From: Ligula intestinalis
Taxonomy: Eukaryota; Platyhelminthes; Cestoda; Diphyllobothriidea; Diphyllobothriidae
NCBI GenBank assembly: GCA_036362985.1
Contig: JAYGXS010000005.1
Location: forward strand, 23,595,676-23,659,675
Direction of reading: 5' to 3'
Length of the DNA: 64,000 nt
Positions 46,690-57,139 of the stretch are shown piece after piece; position 1 is the stretch's first letter; the number at the start of each line of letters is the position of its first letter. Under the pieces are notes generated by a model, which was not told the DNA's origin, made no database searches, and was given only the letters and a program-made list of their open reading frames with translations. The translations under genes and the position numbers were made by a program.

Positions 46690-48480
46690 AAGTAAAGCTG
46701 CAGATCGTTAAGGAACATTAGTTCGGGACAGGGAGGATTGAGAAAGGAACACAATGTTCTCAGTCTTCCTTGAAAAGTTGCTCACTGTCGGCTGAAGAAT
46801 TATGATAATCTCGATGACTAGCACGCCGAGAGTGCTCGAGCTGCCTACTGGTACTGAGGGGATTAAAGGTACGGGCATTCAAAAGTTTAAACAGAAAGAA
46901 TAGACCCTTCTGTTACCTGCAAAACCACAGGGGATCAAGCTTTATAAGTTCAAACTGTTGTTGGTAGGTTTAGTTTCGGTGTTGTGAAGTGAAAACTCTT
47001 TTAATCAAGAAGTGCTGCACCGATTCTATTTTCTTCCGTTCCCTAGTGCACAGAAAACGGAATAGAGATGAGCAGTATTCAAGACTAGGTCTCACGTACA
47101 TAGTATAAAGGCGACCTTAATGGTCTAAAAATTTCTAAGGATAAATCCGGTAGATCGGCGTGCTTTCGAGACTATCGGGGCACAGTGCTCTGCCAGATTG
47201 AGAATATTAGAATAGGATATGCCCGGATCCTTGATAACTCCTGGCACCTTTCGTTCGTGACCGCCTTTGCTTAGTTTAGGCTAATGATCGTCGCCAACAA
47301 CCATAACGGAACGTTTGTGCCATTAAAGGTTGAGGTTCCATGCGCAGGTGAAGGTCTGAAGATCCATTTTATGAGCTCTAGCAAGATGTTGCAATCTGCC
47401 GGTTTATATCGATAAGCAACTTTTAAATCGTCAGCGTACATGAAGGGTCTACCATACCGAAAACAAGCTGAAACATCGGTGAAAAAAGGCAAAATAGGAG
47501 CGGCCTAAGTACACTACCCTGAATAACTCCACTAACATTGGGAATTTTAACCCATTATGTACGAGCATCCAAATCGGAATAAATTAAGTTCAGAAGCTTG
47601 CTAGCTATGCCAAAAGAGGCCACTTTCAGAAAGAGGAGGTTATAGTTGACACGATCAAAGACCTTAGTAAAATCAAATAGACTGTATGTAGGGCAAAACC
47701 ACTGTCTGTAGATTGTAGCGCATAATCAAAGAAAGAGAACTGACAGGTGTCACAAGATATCTTCTCGAGACACCCATGTTGAGCTGCATTGAGTAGGTTT
47801 TTCTCTGTCAAATGACGCATCATCTTTTCTTTGATCAAGGTCTCCAAGATTTTCGAGGCTGCAGGAAGTGTATTTATTGGCATGAAGTCGTCAAAAGACG
47901 TCGATCGGCCATGCTTGGAAATAGGCATTATGTGTGATTTCTTCCACAACGAAGGATAGGTTTCGCTTTCAAGAGCAAAATTAAATATCTTACACAAAAT
48001 AGACGAAATGATATAATTTGCTTCAGCTCTTGAAGGCTAACCGGGACGTCATCTGGTCCTGAACTATAGGATTGACAAAAACGGCGAATGGATACAGTCA
48101 CGTCCCAGAGGTTAAAACTGATGGTTTTGAGGACAGCCCCCGTCCAAGTCCGGATATTTGAAAGTGCAGCGACCAAGTTTTCACTAGACGTTCTGGATAG
48201 GAACGCATTGATGCCATCAGCGGTCAAATTATCGTCAACTATGGGGGTTCCTAAGGCGTCTTGAAGTATAGGGTGTTGCGCTTTTCTCTACGCTTTGACT
48301 GTGCGCGAAAAGAGTTTCGCAATATTTAGTGAAGGGTTTACAGCGAAGTTGGCCCCATCGGCTACCTGCTTTTCTTTGGAGAGCTTCTAAGCCTGCTTAA
48401 AAATCAGTTGCTTCAAGAGCAGAGCGGAAGTATTCTTCTGTTGATGCAAAAGACGAGAGAGTCTAAGCAGCTTACGTCGG
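46690..48480 (-). mobile_element. Jockey/CR1-like retrotransposon, family 3, RT remnant
   Basis: Read from high to low: SSGPDDVPVSLQELK near 48.06 kb, SLWKKSHIMPISKHGRSTSF near 47.94 kb and ILETLIKEKMMRHLTEKNLL near 47.85 kb. The active site follows in FMYADDLKVAYRYKP near 47.43 kb. Then SLEYCSSLFRFLCTRERKKI and VQHFLIKRVFTSQ lie near 47.0-47.1 kb, with a C-terminal stretch to about 46.75 kb. The motif order is complete but the frame is broken repeatedly. The sequence differs clearly from families 1 and 2. Confidence 0.78.
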
Positions 48481-48493
48481 AAAGACAGAGGAA

Positions 48494-48995
48494 GGTATTA
48501 AGGAGCTAAGGCTTATGTGGATAACCCTATCACCTACAATCGTTCAGGCCCGGTTCCTTAGGAGATAGAATACGTCTAAGGAAGGCCAGAGAAGAAGGAA
48601 GAGTTTATTGAGTACACAATGGCACAGAGAATAGATGGAAAGAGTGTTGGCTCGCGGAGTAGTGTGTCCGTTCCCTATTTGGGTCGGCTCCGGAGTGATG
48701 AGGACAGCGGGCGTCGTCAGCACATGCTTTGTTCTGGCAGCCAATGAGGCGGATCCAAGTGTCTCCGGCTTCAGCCACCAACGTGAGGTCTTATGTGAGT
48801 GGGCCTGTGATTAGTTGCGTTGCGCAAGATTAGCAAGTCGAGACTGAATGTGTTCGTAAGTGGCTCAGAACATTGAGCGGGAACGGACAGGGGGTGGCGG
48901 CAAGAAGCGCCTGACCGCAGGCGGCATTAGGCACGCAGGTCAAAAGCGCCATCCGTCAGATCTTGTGTTCCAAGTGGCTGCTAAGGCCACTAAAA
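48494..48995 (-). repeat. 3' LTR of copy II
   Basis: Direct repeat of 49694-50126, for example AAGTGGCTCAGAACATTGAG and CGTCAGATCTTG blocks. The outer edge is approximate. Confidence 0.7.
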
Positions 48996-49693
48996 TTGCT
49001 CCCTCCAAAGACCGAAGTTCATTGATGAAAGAACTGGAACGAAGGAAGATTATTAAAGGATAGGGAATGAGGTACGTACCAATGGTAGGGTTCGAACAGC
49101 TGGTGTTCGTGTGGCTAGTTTGCGGGAGCCAGGCTGAAGGGACAATTGTGGCCTGCATGAGCTTCTGTGGCTGGCATGCAAGAGGTGGGTTAGTGCCGCC
49201 AGCGCCGCTTGGGAGGAGGAATGGTCACCTCACGTCCGCGTGGGCAACTGGGTCTGCGGTAGGAGGAAAGATCTCGAATACATGTGCATCGGCATGTTAT
49301 AGGAGATTGGTCATCTCAACTACTTTGGAGCGACGATGGTTGGCTGCGTTGAACTTCGACGGCAAATCAGTATGCCGTGTAAGTATTCGCTGAGAAGAGA
49401 AAAGGATATCGTCGGCAGAAGAGTTTGAAAAGGAGGTCTGGGTGCTGACACTCATAGTGGGAAACTGCTCCGTTGGATAGGGAAGGAACCAGAGCCTAAG
49501 GTCCGTGGGCTGTCAGCGTTTGAGCATCTCCCTCTGGCTTCACGACTGGGTGTCGGTAATGAAATTCTCGATTTCATGGTCAAATGAGATGACAAAGGAG
49601 AAATTCAGTTGAAGGCGAGGGAGGTAAGATGATAATTGAGCTCGGCCACATCAGAAGTTTAGGTGAGAGTTCATCTCACGATTGGGGTCACCA

Positions 49694-50126
49694 GTTATAA
49701 GGGTTAAGGCCAAGATGGTTAACCCTAACGCCTACAAACATCTAGGCCCAATTCCTTAGGATATGGGAGAAGAATTGGGAAGGCAGAGTAGACGGAACAG
49801 TGTATTGTTAACAAAGGGGATAAGGGAAAGGTTGACAATAGGTCTTGCAGGGCGAACAACCGTGAGGCCAGTAGGACAGGGCGGCGTCGCTGGCCGCAAC
49901 GCACCTGAGCGGAATCCCAAGTGTCCTCTGACCGCAGTCATCCCGGCTGCCGAAAACTCTCTGTGTCTCGGTAGACTGGTGTTGATTGCAAGTGGCTCAG
50001 AACATTGAGCGATAACGTAAAGGGTGTGCCGCCAAGTAGCGCCTGACCACAGGCGGCATTAGACGCGCAGGCCAAAGGTGCCACCCGTCAGATCTTGGGT
50101 TCCAAGTGGCTGCTAGGGACACTACA
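49694..50126 (-). repeat. 5' LTR of copy II
   Basis: The minus strand begins TGTAGTGTCCCTAGCAGC and ends CCTTATAAC, next to a primer-binding-like site. Confidence 0.75.
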
Positions 50127-50339
50127 GGTACACTTCATCCCTGACATGCATTATTTTCTTATGAGAGTCAAAATGGAGGATAAGATAAGAAGAAGAATGC
50201 TATATTGAGGATTTTACAAACTTGAATTTTCAACAAAAATGCCTCCATTCATGGCGAGCAGATGGTAAGGTAAATTAAAGGTCATTCTAAAAGGACAAAG
50301 GAAAAAGGTCATGTTATATTCACAAGTCAAGTTTTTCAT

Positions 50340-50570
50340 GACATTCAAATCAACTGAAAAGAAGAATAGGAAATCGAAATTATTCAAAAAAACTGGGTCG
50401 CCAGTACACCTCGAGGAATTCCGACGCCAAACAGTAAATGCAGTAAAAAAATCAATTCGCCAGGCCAGGAAAAACGATAAATCAAGAATCCTCCAACAGG
50501 CCGAACAAAAGCCCAAAATTATATTCCGCTATGTTAACAGTAGATTAAAAAACAAGGATACTGTTGTAGA
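50340..50570 (+). mobile_element. Family 2 retrotransposon, short internal fragment
   Basis: Near-duplicate of 51645-51842: FKKTGSPVHLEEFRRQTVNA and FRYVNSRLKNKDTVV. This is the region between endonuclease and RT. Truncated on both sides. Confidence 0.8.
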
Positions 50571-51049
50571 TAAAATTACTTGTTTTAGTGCATTTAAAAA
50601 GTTAGAAGTGTACTTTAGATATGACCTCATGATCAAAAATGCAGATAAACAAAGCAGAGGATGAGAAACGATGGTATAGGATCCAGCATTTTTTACAGTG
50701 TATCGATAGAAACATTTACATCCAAATATTGGAAAAAGTCAGACCAGTCGAGTGAATTTAGATGATTCAGTAATTTTATAGTATTTGCTGATCGGACGTC
50801 ATGAAAAAAACTCTATTTAAGGGAAATGTTTCTTCCGCCTCCAGTTCTAGTGATGCAACAACTGGGCGATGGTCTGAACTCCAAAGTGCGTCTCAAGATG
50901 ACACTGACAGTAGTTCGTATCCTCTACAGAAAATTAAGTCCAGTATGTTTGCGACTCAGGTGGGAAAATGGACTACCTGATCCCACATGCCGATATCTAC
51001 TGCCTCAAGTAAGTTCTTAAAATTTGAAGGACAGTAGGGTGGCAACTAT
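50571..51049. other. No recognisable gene
   Basis: Short frames only, between two retrotransposon fragments. Confidence 0.35.
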
Positions 51050-51200
51050 TGCACCCCAGTCGTTGCACATATATGTGGTTTAATGCCACATAATTCTCTC
51101 ATACTGCATGTTTGTTGTCCTCTTCCTAGAAAACTGTGGTCCCGTTTTTGATCTGATAAACGCATCTGACCACAGTAAGATTGTAAATGTTCAAAGACTA
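51050..51200 (+). mobile_element. Family 1 retrotransposon, RT C-terminal fragment
   Basis: Matches 2830-2990 of copy 1 at nucleotide level (ATATGTGGTTT, ACTGTGGTCCC versus ACTGCTGTCCC, GAACGCATCTGACC-like block). It is joined directly to family 2 at about 51200. Confidence 0.65.
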
Positions 51201-51204
51201 TGAA

Positions 51205-53589
51205 TCGAAAAATATATTTTCTCTTTCTTGACCTATCTCTAGTTCAGAACGTTAAGGGCATAACCAGATTTCAAGAAAACCAACGGGCTACTTGTTTGGA
51301 TCTCATTTTCACGAAGGATTCATCCTACATAGATGAAGTGCATTCAAGTGCTCCGCTCGGTAAGAGTGACCATACGACGCTAATGTGGGATTACTCACTC
51401 CATACTCAACGTCTGAGGAAAACGGAGGACCAGCCAAATATATGGAAGGCAGATCTCAATTCAGTAAAGAATGCACTATCGTCCATTAATTGGAACTGCC
51501 TGCTCAAGGGGGATCCTGAGGAGGATTGGAGATCACTCAAGAGGGTTGCATTAGATCTGATTAAGCGTTTTTATCCGGTGAAGGTACACAAGACGACTAG
51601 TCGTCCTGCCTCGGTGACGAGAGACCTTAACAGGCAACTGAAGAAGAATAGAAACTGGAAGTTATTTACGAAAACTGGGTCGCCAGTAAACCTCGAGGAA
51701 ATCCGATGACAAAGAAATGCAGTAAAAAATCAATTGGCAGGGCCAGGAAAAACGATGAGTCAAGAATGCTCCAACAGACCGAAGAAAAGCCCAAAATTCT
51801 ATTCCGCTATATTAACAGTAGATTAAAAAACAAGGATACTGTCGCAGTACTTAAGAATGATGATGGCGGAGAAGTCGTTGAGAATGACGAGAAAGCCGAG
51901 TACTGTAGCCGGTTCTTTGCCTCAGTATTCACTAGGGAAACCGAGCTACATTTTTATAATGCCAACAGTGCTGTTGCAAACGCCGGTCCAGCACTTCATT
52001 CTCTACTATTTCCAACATCTGTAGTTGAGCAGGAGCTGCAGAGCCTCAAAGAAGCAAAGTCATCCGGTCCAGACAATATACCAGCCAAGTTCTTGAAAGG
52101 ATTGGCAAGCGAACTCTCAGAGCCCCTAGCACATATCTTTCGTTCTTCATTTGAACTAGGAAAAATGCCAGCTGAATGGAAAATGGCAAATATTTACCCG
52201 ATATACGAGGGCGAAGCCTACACGAAGGTCAACAATTACCGGCCCGTCAGCCTAACTTGCATTTGCTGTAAGGTGATGGAAACGATAATTAAGTAGACGA
52301 CAATGGAGTTCTTGGAGGAGAACAACCTACTGTGAGGGCTCCAACACGGCTTCAGAAAGAACCATTCTTGCCTTTCTAGCCTTCTACTCTCCACTGAGCA
52401 GTGGACTCGCGCACTAGATGAAGATGGTAAGGTTGACGTCATCTATACGGACTTCGAGAAGGCATTCGACAGCGTCCCACATAAGCGTCTAATGTATAAA
52501 TTGTCAGAAATTGGCATAAGAGGAAACCTGCTGGCATGGACCACAGATTTTCTCACAGGGCGATCGCAAACTGTGTGCATCGGTGATTCAAATTCAAACC
52601 CTTCATCTGTTCTGAGTGTCGTCCCCCAAGGCTCTGTCTTAGGGCCACTGTTCTTCCTTATCTATATCAACGACTGTGTCAACGACCTGGGTTGCAGCGC
52701 TTTCATGTTTGCCGATGACGTCAAACTCTGGAGAGCCATTAGGTCTGACGCCGAAAGGAAAGCGCTTCAGGAGAGCCTCAATCGACTTAGCTGCTGATCT
52801 GCTCGTTGGCTTTTAACCTTCAACATTAGTAAGTGTGTGGTTTTAAGACTCCGTACTAAAAGGACTGATGAGGAGAACGATTCCTTCCAATACCTCCTCG
52901 ATTGGCACCCGCTTTCAAATGTGAACAAAAAAAAGGATCTCGGTGTTCTAATAAATTCCTCACTTAAACCATCTACTCAGTGTGTAAAGGCAGCTAAACG
53001 CGTGACAGAGGTGCTGTTTGCGATTAGGCGGGGATTCGTCAACATTGACAAGGAGCTCTTCAGGAAAACCTACGGAGCGTTTGTTCGGTCCCACTTGGAG
53101 TATGCTGTCCAGGCCTGGCGTCCGTGGTCCAAGAAGGATTACCTGCACCTAGAACGAGTGCAGGCGAGGGCTTCGAAGATGGTCAAGAATCTAGGCCATC
53201 TGCCTTATGAAGACAGACTGACCGAACTTGATCTTTTCCCTCTAAATTATAGGCAAGTCCGCGGGGACCTCATACAAACCTACCGTATTGTTAGAGGCCA
53301 AGGCTGCGCCCTAGAATTTGATGACTTCTTTGAATTGGCTCGGACTGACCATCTGCGAGGTCATCCTTTTAAACTACAGAGGAAACCGGCCCGTATCGAC
53401 GTTCGACGAAACGCCTTCTCTCAGAAGGTCATTGGAGCGGGGAACGGACTCCCGGAAGATGTGGTCCTCTCAGATACTGTTGACATTTTTAAACAGAAAC
53501 TTGATTCTCATTTGCTGAGAAACTGTGGCAGATATAATGAAAAAAGTGTCAGTAGCAGCACCTTGCAACTGGCTCACACTTATCGCTGA
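51205..53589 (+). pseudogene. Family 2 ORF2: endonuclease end, RT, C-terminal domain
   Basis: A frameshift at about 51705 separates the endonuclease end (RATCLDLIFTKDSSYIDEVH, GKSDHTTLMWDYSL) from one continuous frame, 51706-53589, that is broken only by three stops (TAG at 52294, TGA near 52333, TGA at 52795). RT blocks: SLKEAKSSGPDNIPAKFLKG, KVNNYRPVSLTCICCKVMET, YTDFEKAFDSVPHKRLMYKL, VVPQGSVLGPLFFLIYINDC and the active site in FMFADDVKLW. The C-terminus has RKTYGAFVRSHLEYAVQAWR and VIGAGNGLPEDVVLSDTVDI. All catalytic residues are retained, so only a handful of changes separate it from an active copy. ORF1 was not recognised. Confidence 0.88.
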
Positions 53590-53725
53590 TGTTAAGACTA
53601 CATTTGTACATTTGTATTATGTATTATTGTTGCGGTGGACCTATTATGCGATTTTGGTAATGAATAGGGAGCTCAAGGGCATAAGCCTTCTTCCCTTAAT
53701 AAAGTGACTTAAAGTGACTTTTCGC
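51205..53725 (+). mobile_element. Jockey/CR1-like retrotransposon, family 2, best-preserved copy
   Basis: Contains the end of the endonuclease, the linker, the whole RT, the C-terminal region and the 3' end. The tail has a doubled AAAGTGACTT, consistent with the short terminal repeats of CR1-type elements. Other pieces of this family occur at 4.9, 15.5, 44.0, 45.2 and 50.3 kb. Confidence 0.88.
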
Positions 53726-53901
53726 AAGCATTTCTCCTAAAATTGCGGTTCATTGAAATAAATAAAGGTGTTTTTAGCCTACTTCATATTGCACATTTAT
53801 CACGCGTCAAGCATCTTTTGCTGTTAGTTAGTCAAGTATTAAACTTCTAAACATAAATTCAATTAGATGCTTGTGCCTGAAGCCTTTTGCTGTTTTCACA
53901 G

Positions 53902-53985
53902 GGGCATTTATTCATATAGCCTCTGTATGCATTTTATATAGACCCCTGTATTCATTGATATAGACCCCTGTATGCATTTATATTG
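53902..53985. repeat. 22-23 bp minisatellite, about 3-4 units
   Basis: Units of the form CCCCTGTATTCATTGATATA with small variations repeat from about 53902 to 53985. Confidence 0.7.
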
Positions 53986-54339
53986 TTACAAAGGCGGAAC
54001 CTCCCATGAAGTCAAGATCGATGGTGAAAAGTGCAGGCCACCAGGAAAATACACGTGGTCAAGCCACCCCCGCTGGTTCGCGCCCGTATTCAAGTCGCCC
54101 AAGTTGTTTTTTTGACCGAACCTGAAGGCCGCCCACACAGACGGGATAAGGGCCACAAACCAGGAGCTTCCAGAAGGGCCGTTGGGGCACCATACGCCAG
54201 GAAAATTCTGGAAAATCGGCAGCCCTAGAAAAACGCCAGACTTGAAAAGCTAAAATGCCCACAAACCCCACTGTCCTTGTGACTTGCTGAATAAAGCCCT
54301 CTTACCCTTAGAAATGCCACGAGCACAAAGGAATATGAT

Positions 54340-54830
54340 AAAGAAAAACCTGATTTTTCAGGTGAGGCGAAATATTTAGCAGGAAATCCCGCTGAAGAGG
54401 ATAGGCGAGACACTCAATTTGTCTTATTCGACAGTCAAAAGAATTGCAAAAGACCTGAGTAAGAATGAAAATTACGAGCGAGATTTCAAAACCGCTTATG
54501 AGAAGGGAAGGACGAAAAAACATATTAAACAACTAAGCAGCTCGTTGCTGAAAAGGTCAATGTTCAAAACGATATGACCGAGAGAGAAATCGTTTAGGAA
54601 TTGGGAATCCTGCAGTTGCCGACATCACAGTCTACCGTTTCAAGAATCATGAAAAAATCAATTACTCGAGAAAGCGGTTGGCATTGGTGCCTGTAGAAAA
54701 AAATACACCCACACTTAGAAACATCCGGAGAATTTATGCGAATGCAATTGCATTGGGGCCTGACGAAAATATTATATTTCTGGATGAGGCTGGATATTTG
54801 TGACACACACAGAGACACTGGCTATTCGCT
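54340..54830 (+). pseudogene. Tc1/mariner-like transposase remnant
   Basis: Two frames joined by a shift near 54.54 kb. An N-terminal helix-turn-helix-like stretch has STVKRIAKDLSKNENYERDF. Then QSTVSRIMKKINYSRKRLAL (second HTH) and ALGPDENIIFLDEAGYL follow, where the Asp in FLDEAG corresponds to the first residue of the DDE/D triad. A stop follows, and the rest of the catalytic domain is not recognisable. Confidence 0.65.
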
Positions 54831-54989
54831 AGTGAATGTAAAAAGCTGTGAAATTTGTACAAAGTAGCCGAGGCCAGAATAAGAGCCTCCTACAAATGAT
54901 CAAGAAGAGTGATGAAGTTGCACATAGAATGTGAGAAAGAGCCGCTAATCGTACTCTCTTAGCTGAATTTCACGAAGACCGTCTGAATA

Positions 54990-55300
54990 CCTGAAATTAC
55001 CCGCTTTGGTACTTCTAATCAGCACGAACTGGTTCACCAAATGGCCCGTAAGAGAGACAGTGCACAGACAAGTCGGCCAGACAAAGCGTCTACTCAGTCA
55101 AGAGCATGGTACAGCGCGTCAGTGCAAGCAAGCGCAAAGTCAGTCAGACACTGGGTGTATGTACATTTAAGGAAAAGAGGGCGATATTGTCCGTCAAAGA
55201 GGCCAATCATGATAAAGCACACAAGACTGGCTGACGTCAAGCGGCTCTCGCGGCTCCGTTGAGTGCGTTGATTCATCATGGGCTAGGCAACGTCCCAACA
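54990..55300 (-). repeat. 3' LTR of gypsy C
   Basis: Begins TGTTGGGACGTTGCC on the minus strand directly after the purine tract. The far end is not defined. Confidence 0.5.
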
Positions 55301-55317
55301 CTTCCCCTTCAAATCTG

Positions 55318-55977
55318 TTAGTACCGCTTTTGCCGTGGATAAACCTGTGCGGGGGCCAAACTTGGTTCAAAAAGCGGTACATCCAATGAGGCTGCAGGAG
55401 TCAGTTCGGGAGCTGACTGGTCCACTGGAATAGCAAAGGTGTCCATCAGGATATGGAGAGGCAGTGAAACACCTGCTTTAGGTCTGGTTGGGTTGGTATG
55501 CTGCCGCCGTCGGATCTGATTGTGGTGACGAACCCAGGTGCCATCACTGATGGAGACGTCAAACAGCATGCTGCCTCTGTGCGCTGTTATCGTCCCCTCA
55601 ATCCAGTCTGGGAACCCTGCTCGGTAGTCACGAGCAAAGACCGGTGCTTCGATGGAGATCTGGCCACGAGAGACAGGTGGAAGTGGCTGTGGGGACGGCA
55701 GATTAGTAGGCAGCAGCGCTTGAAACTTCGTTCGAAGTTTCCGGCTCATTAAAGATTCGGCGAAGGAGACACCACCAGGAGACGCCGCGTAAGGAGTGGT
55801 CCTGTAGAAGAATAGGAAGCCCTGGAGTTTATCGTTCGAAGTCCCCTCCCCACGAGCTTTCAACAGGATTCGTTGGAGAGTGTCGACGAAGCATTGAGCC
55901 TGACCATTGGATTGGGGATGGTAGGGCAGGGAGCGCAGGTTCTGGATGTGTTGTCGGCAGAGCATCTCAAATATCAA
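55318..55977 (-). CDS. Gypsy C integrase, C-terminal half (open frame)
   Basis: A 219-codon uninterrupted frame. It reads RSLPYHPQSNGQAQCFVDTL, the catalytic-core segment in which the family has a Glu after NGQ-type motifs. LQGFLFFYRTTPYAASPGGV and AESLMSRKLRTKFQALLPTN follow, then the C-terminal DNA-side domain with VRHHNQIRRR, and a Pro-rich tail. NGQAQCF stands where NGQAERF is usual, so the catalytic Glu appears to be lost. The upstream part of the integrase lies in another frame. It is retroelement-derived, not a host gene. Confidence 0.8.
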   Translation of the reverse strand: MIFEMLCRQHIQNLRSLPYHPQSNGQAQCFVDTLQRILLKARGEGTSNDKLQGFLFFYRTTPYAASPGGVSFAESLMSRKLRTKFQALLPTNLPSPQPLPPVSRGQISIEAPVFARDYRAGFPDWIEGTITAHRGSMLFDVSISDGTWVRHHNQIRRRQHTNPTRPKAGVSLPLHILMDTFAIPVDQSAPELTPAASLDVPLFEPSLAPAQVYPRQKRY

Positions 55978-55995
55978 TAGGTAAATTGCGAGCCA

Positions 55996-56226
55996 TTATC
56001 CGACACCAGGACATCCGGTAGACCACGTTGGCTGAAGATACGCCGCAGGAAGGCGATAGTGGCAGATGTGGTTGCCGGATGTAGCGGTGCGACCTCGGGC
56101 CACTGAGTATGCATCAACTACGACTAGGTACATGACACCATCGAGTGGGCCAGCGAAATCCAGGTACACACGAGACCAAGGCCTATCCGGAGTTGGCCAT
56201 GGATATGGCGGTTGAGGAGCAGGCAT
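55996..56226 (-). pseudogene. Gypsy C integrase, core start
   Basis: The minus frame has PTPDRPWSRVYLDFAGPLDG and MYLVVVDAYSVA, including the first catalytic Asp (YLDFAGP). A frameshift separates it from the frame at 55318-55977. Confidence 0.8.
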
Positions 56227-56370
56227 TTAGGCAGCCTGGGGCTTGTCGTCGGGGACTGCAGGGATAGCCGGAGCTTTCACTTGATAACAAACAACGCGGA
56301 ATTTAAAATCAACCAAGCCAAGTTGTTTGATCTTATCGAGAACAAGGATTTTGAGGCTGGACTTGGTGAT

Positions 56371-56596
56371 CTAGCACGTAGCAGTGATGAAAGCGTCACG
56401 CAAGGAGACATAGCATTGCAGTTGCCCCATTAACAAAACAAGGCCAGCGCACGCACTTGTGGCGGACTGAGAAGTCTGCTGCATAGTGGGGGCGCCAAGT
56501 GACTGCCACAGAGTCTCAAAGATGATTGGGATATCTGAAGTGGTGTCCAGTTGTAGGCGAACAGCATGGCCATGGGAACCAAACTTACATTTCAGC
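56371..56596 (-). pseudogene. Gypsy C aspartic protease
   Basis: The minus frame contains VRLQLDTTSDIPIIFETLWQ. DTTSD stands at the D-T/S-G active site, a variant seen in flatworm gypsy proteases where the family reads LDTASD. SATSACAGLVLLMGQLQC follows. Confidence 0.7.
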
Positions 56597-57136
56597 ATCT
56601 ACACCAGATGTAAACACTCACGTTTTTACTTTTCCAATCCTCAAATGGCCCACAATCCAAAATTAATTCACTCTAATAATACTGTGAAAAGCTTCTCGCA
56701 ACCTTCTATGCCATTTTCGAATGCCTGTCCTCCGACCAATTATGCTGACACTTCAGCATCTATAGCAGATGTAAATACTCACGTTTGTTATTTTCCAAAC
56801 CCGAAAATTACCCAAAATCAACACATCATTAAATCTACTAATTATGCTCATAGTCTAACATACCCATTTAGGTCATTTTCAAACGCGCGTTCTCCGAAAA
56901 ATTATGCTAACTCTTATCATAATCCTTTTTTACGAACACCTCCTACTTTTCTTACTTCACAAAACGGGCATCCCTTCCTAAATTTTCAAGCACATCTTCC
57001 GCCATACAATAATTCTTATATATTTAACAATTATATGTCAGAAAATTGTAGACCACAGCAATCTTGGTTTCCGCCTTTTGTTTCTCCCATGCCGCTTCCC
57101 TTTCCGCCACCAAGTTTTCCTTTTTATAAATACTGA
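56597..57136 (+). CDS. 5' ORF of family 1 with a 54-residue repeat
   Basis: The open frame continues to TGA at 57136. The first 35 or so codons of the longer frame (from 56486) are only antisense of the gypsy C protease, so the element's own part starts near 56597. It is rich in Asn, Pro, Phe, Ser and Tyr. Two 54-residue units share SFSNARSPKNYAN-type and YFPNPKITQN-type blocks (162-bp DNA repeat). No zinc knuckle or RRM is visible. It could be ORF1 or an N-terminal extension of ORF2; its end overlaps the first ORF2 codons in another frame. Confidence 0.55.
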   Translation: MYTRCKHSRFYFSNPQMAHNPKLIHSNNTVKSFSQPSMPFSNACPPTNYADTSASIADVNTHVCYFPNPKITQNQHIIKSTNYAHSLTYPFRSFSNARSPKNYANSYHNPFLRTPPTFLTSQNGHPFLNFQAHLPPYNNSYIFNNYMSENCRPQQSWFPPFVSPMPLPFPPPSFPFYKY

Positions 57137-57139
57137 TGA

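Larger units (their letters stand above)
48494..50126 (-). mobile_element. Short non-autonomous LTR element, copy II
   Basis: Same structure as 5.3-6.9 kb: two LTRs of about 500 and 433 bp around 698 bp of interior. The interiors match over long tracts (GGTAGGGTTCG, CAGCTGGTGTTCGTGTGGCT, CCGCTTGGGAGGAGGA). The minus strand shows the primer-binding-like TGGTGACCCCAAT (49681-49693) beside the 5' LTR and GGAGGGAGC beside the 3' LTR. It has no pol. Two copies with the same deletion structure argue for trans-mobilisation of a defined non-autonomous family. Confidence 0.78.
54990..56596 (-). mobile_element. Ty3/gypsy C, internally deleted
   Basis: Read from high to low: aspartic protease (56.6-56.3 kb), integrase (56.2-55.3 kb), purine tract AAGGGGAAG (55301-55309) and the 3' LTR starting TGTTGGGACG at 55300. 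RT and RNase H are missing: the linker after the protease joins directly to the linker before the integrase near 56.22 kb. The low LTR edge (about 54990) is uncertain. Its LTR and coding sequence differ from gypsy A and B. Confidence 0.8.

Noticed and set aside
53995..54300. Possible short gene upstream of the mariner-like remnant
   Set aside because: Both strands have overlapping frames of 60-70 codons with no homology, which is typical of shadow frames.
56486..57136. 216-codon plus frame as one intact protein
   Set aside because: Its first part is antisense to the gypsy C protease. Only the portion after about 56597 belongs to the family 1 element.
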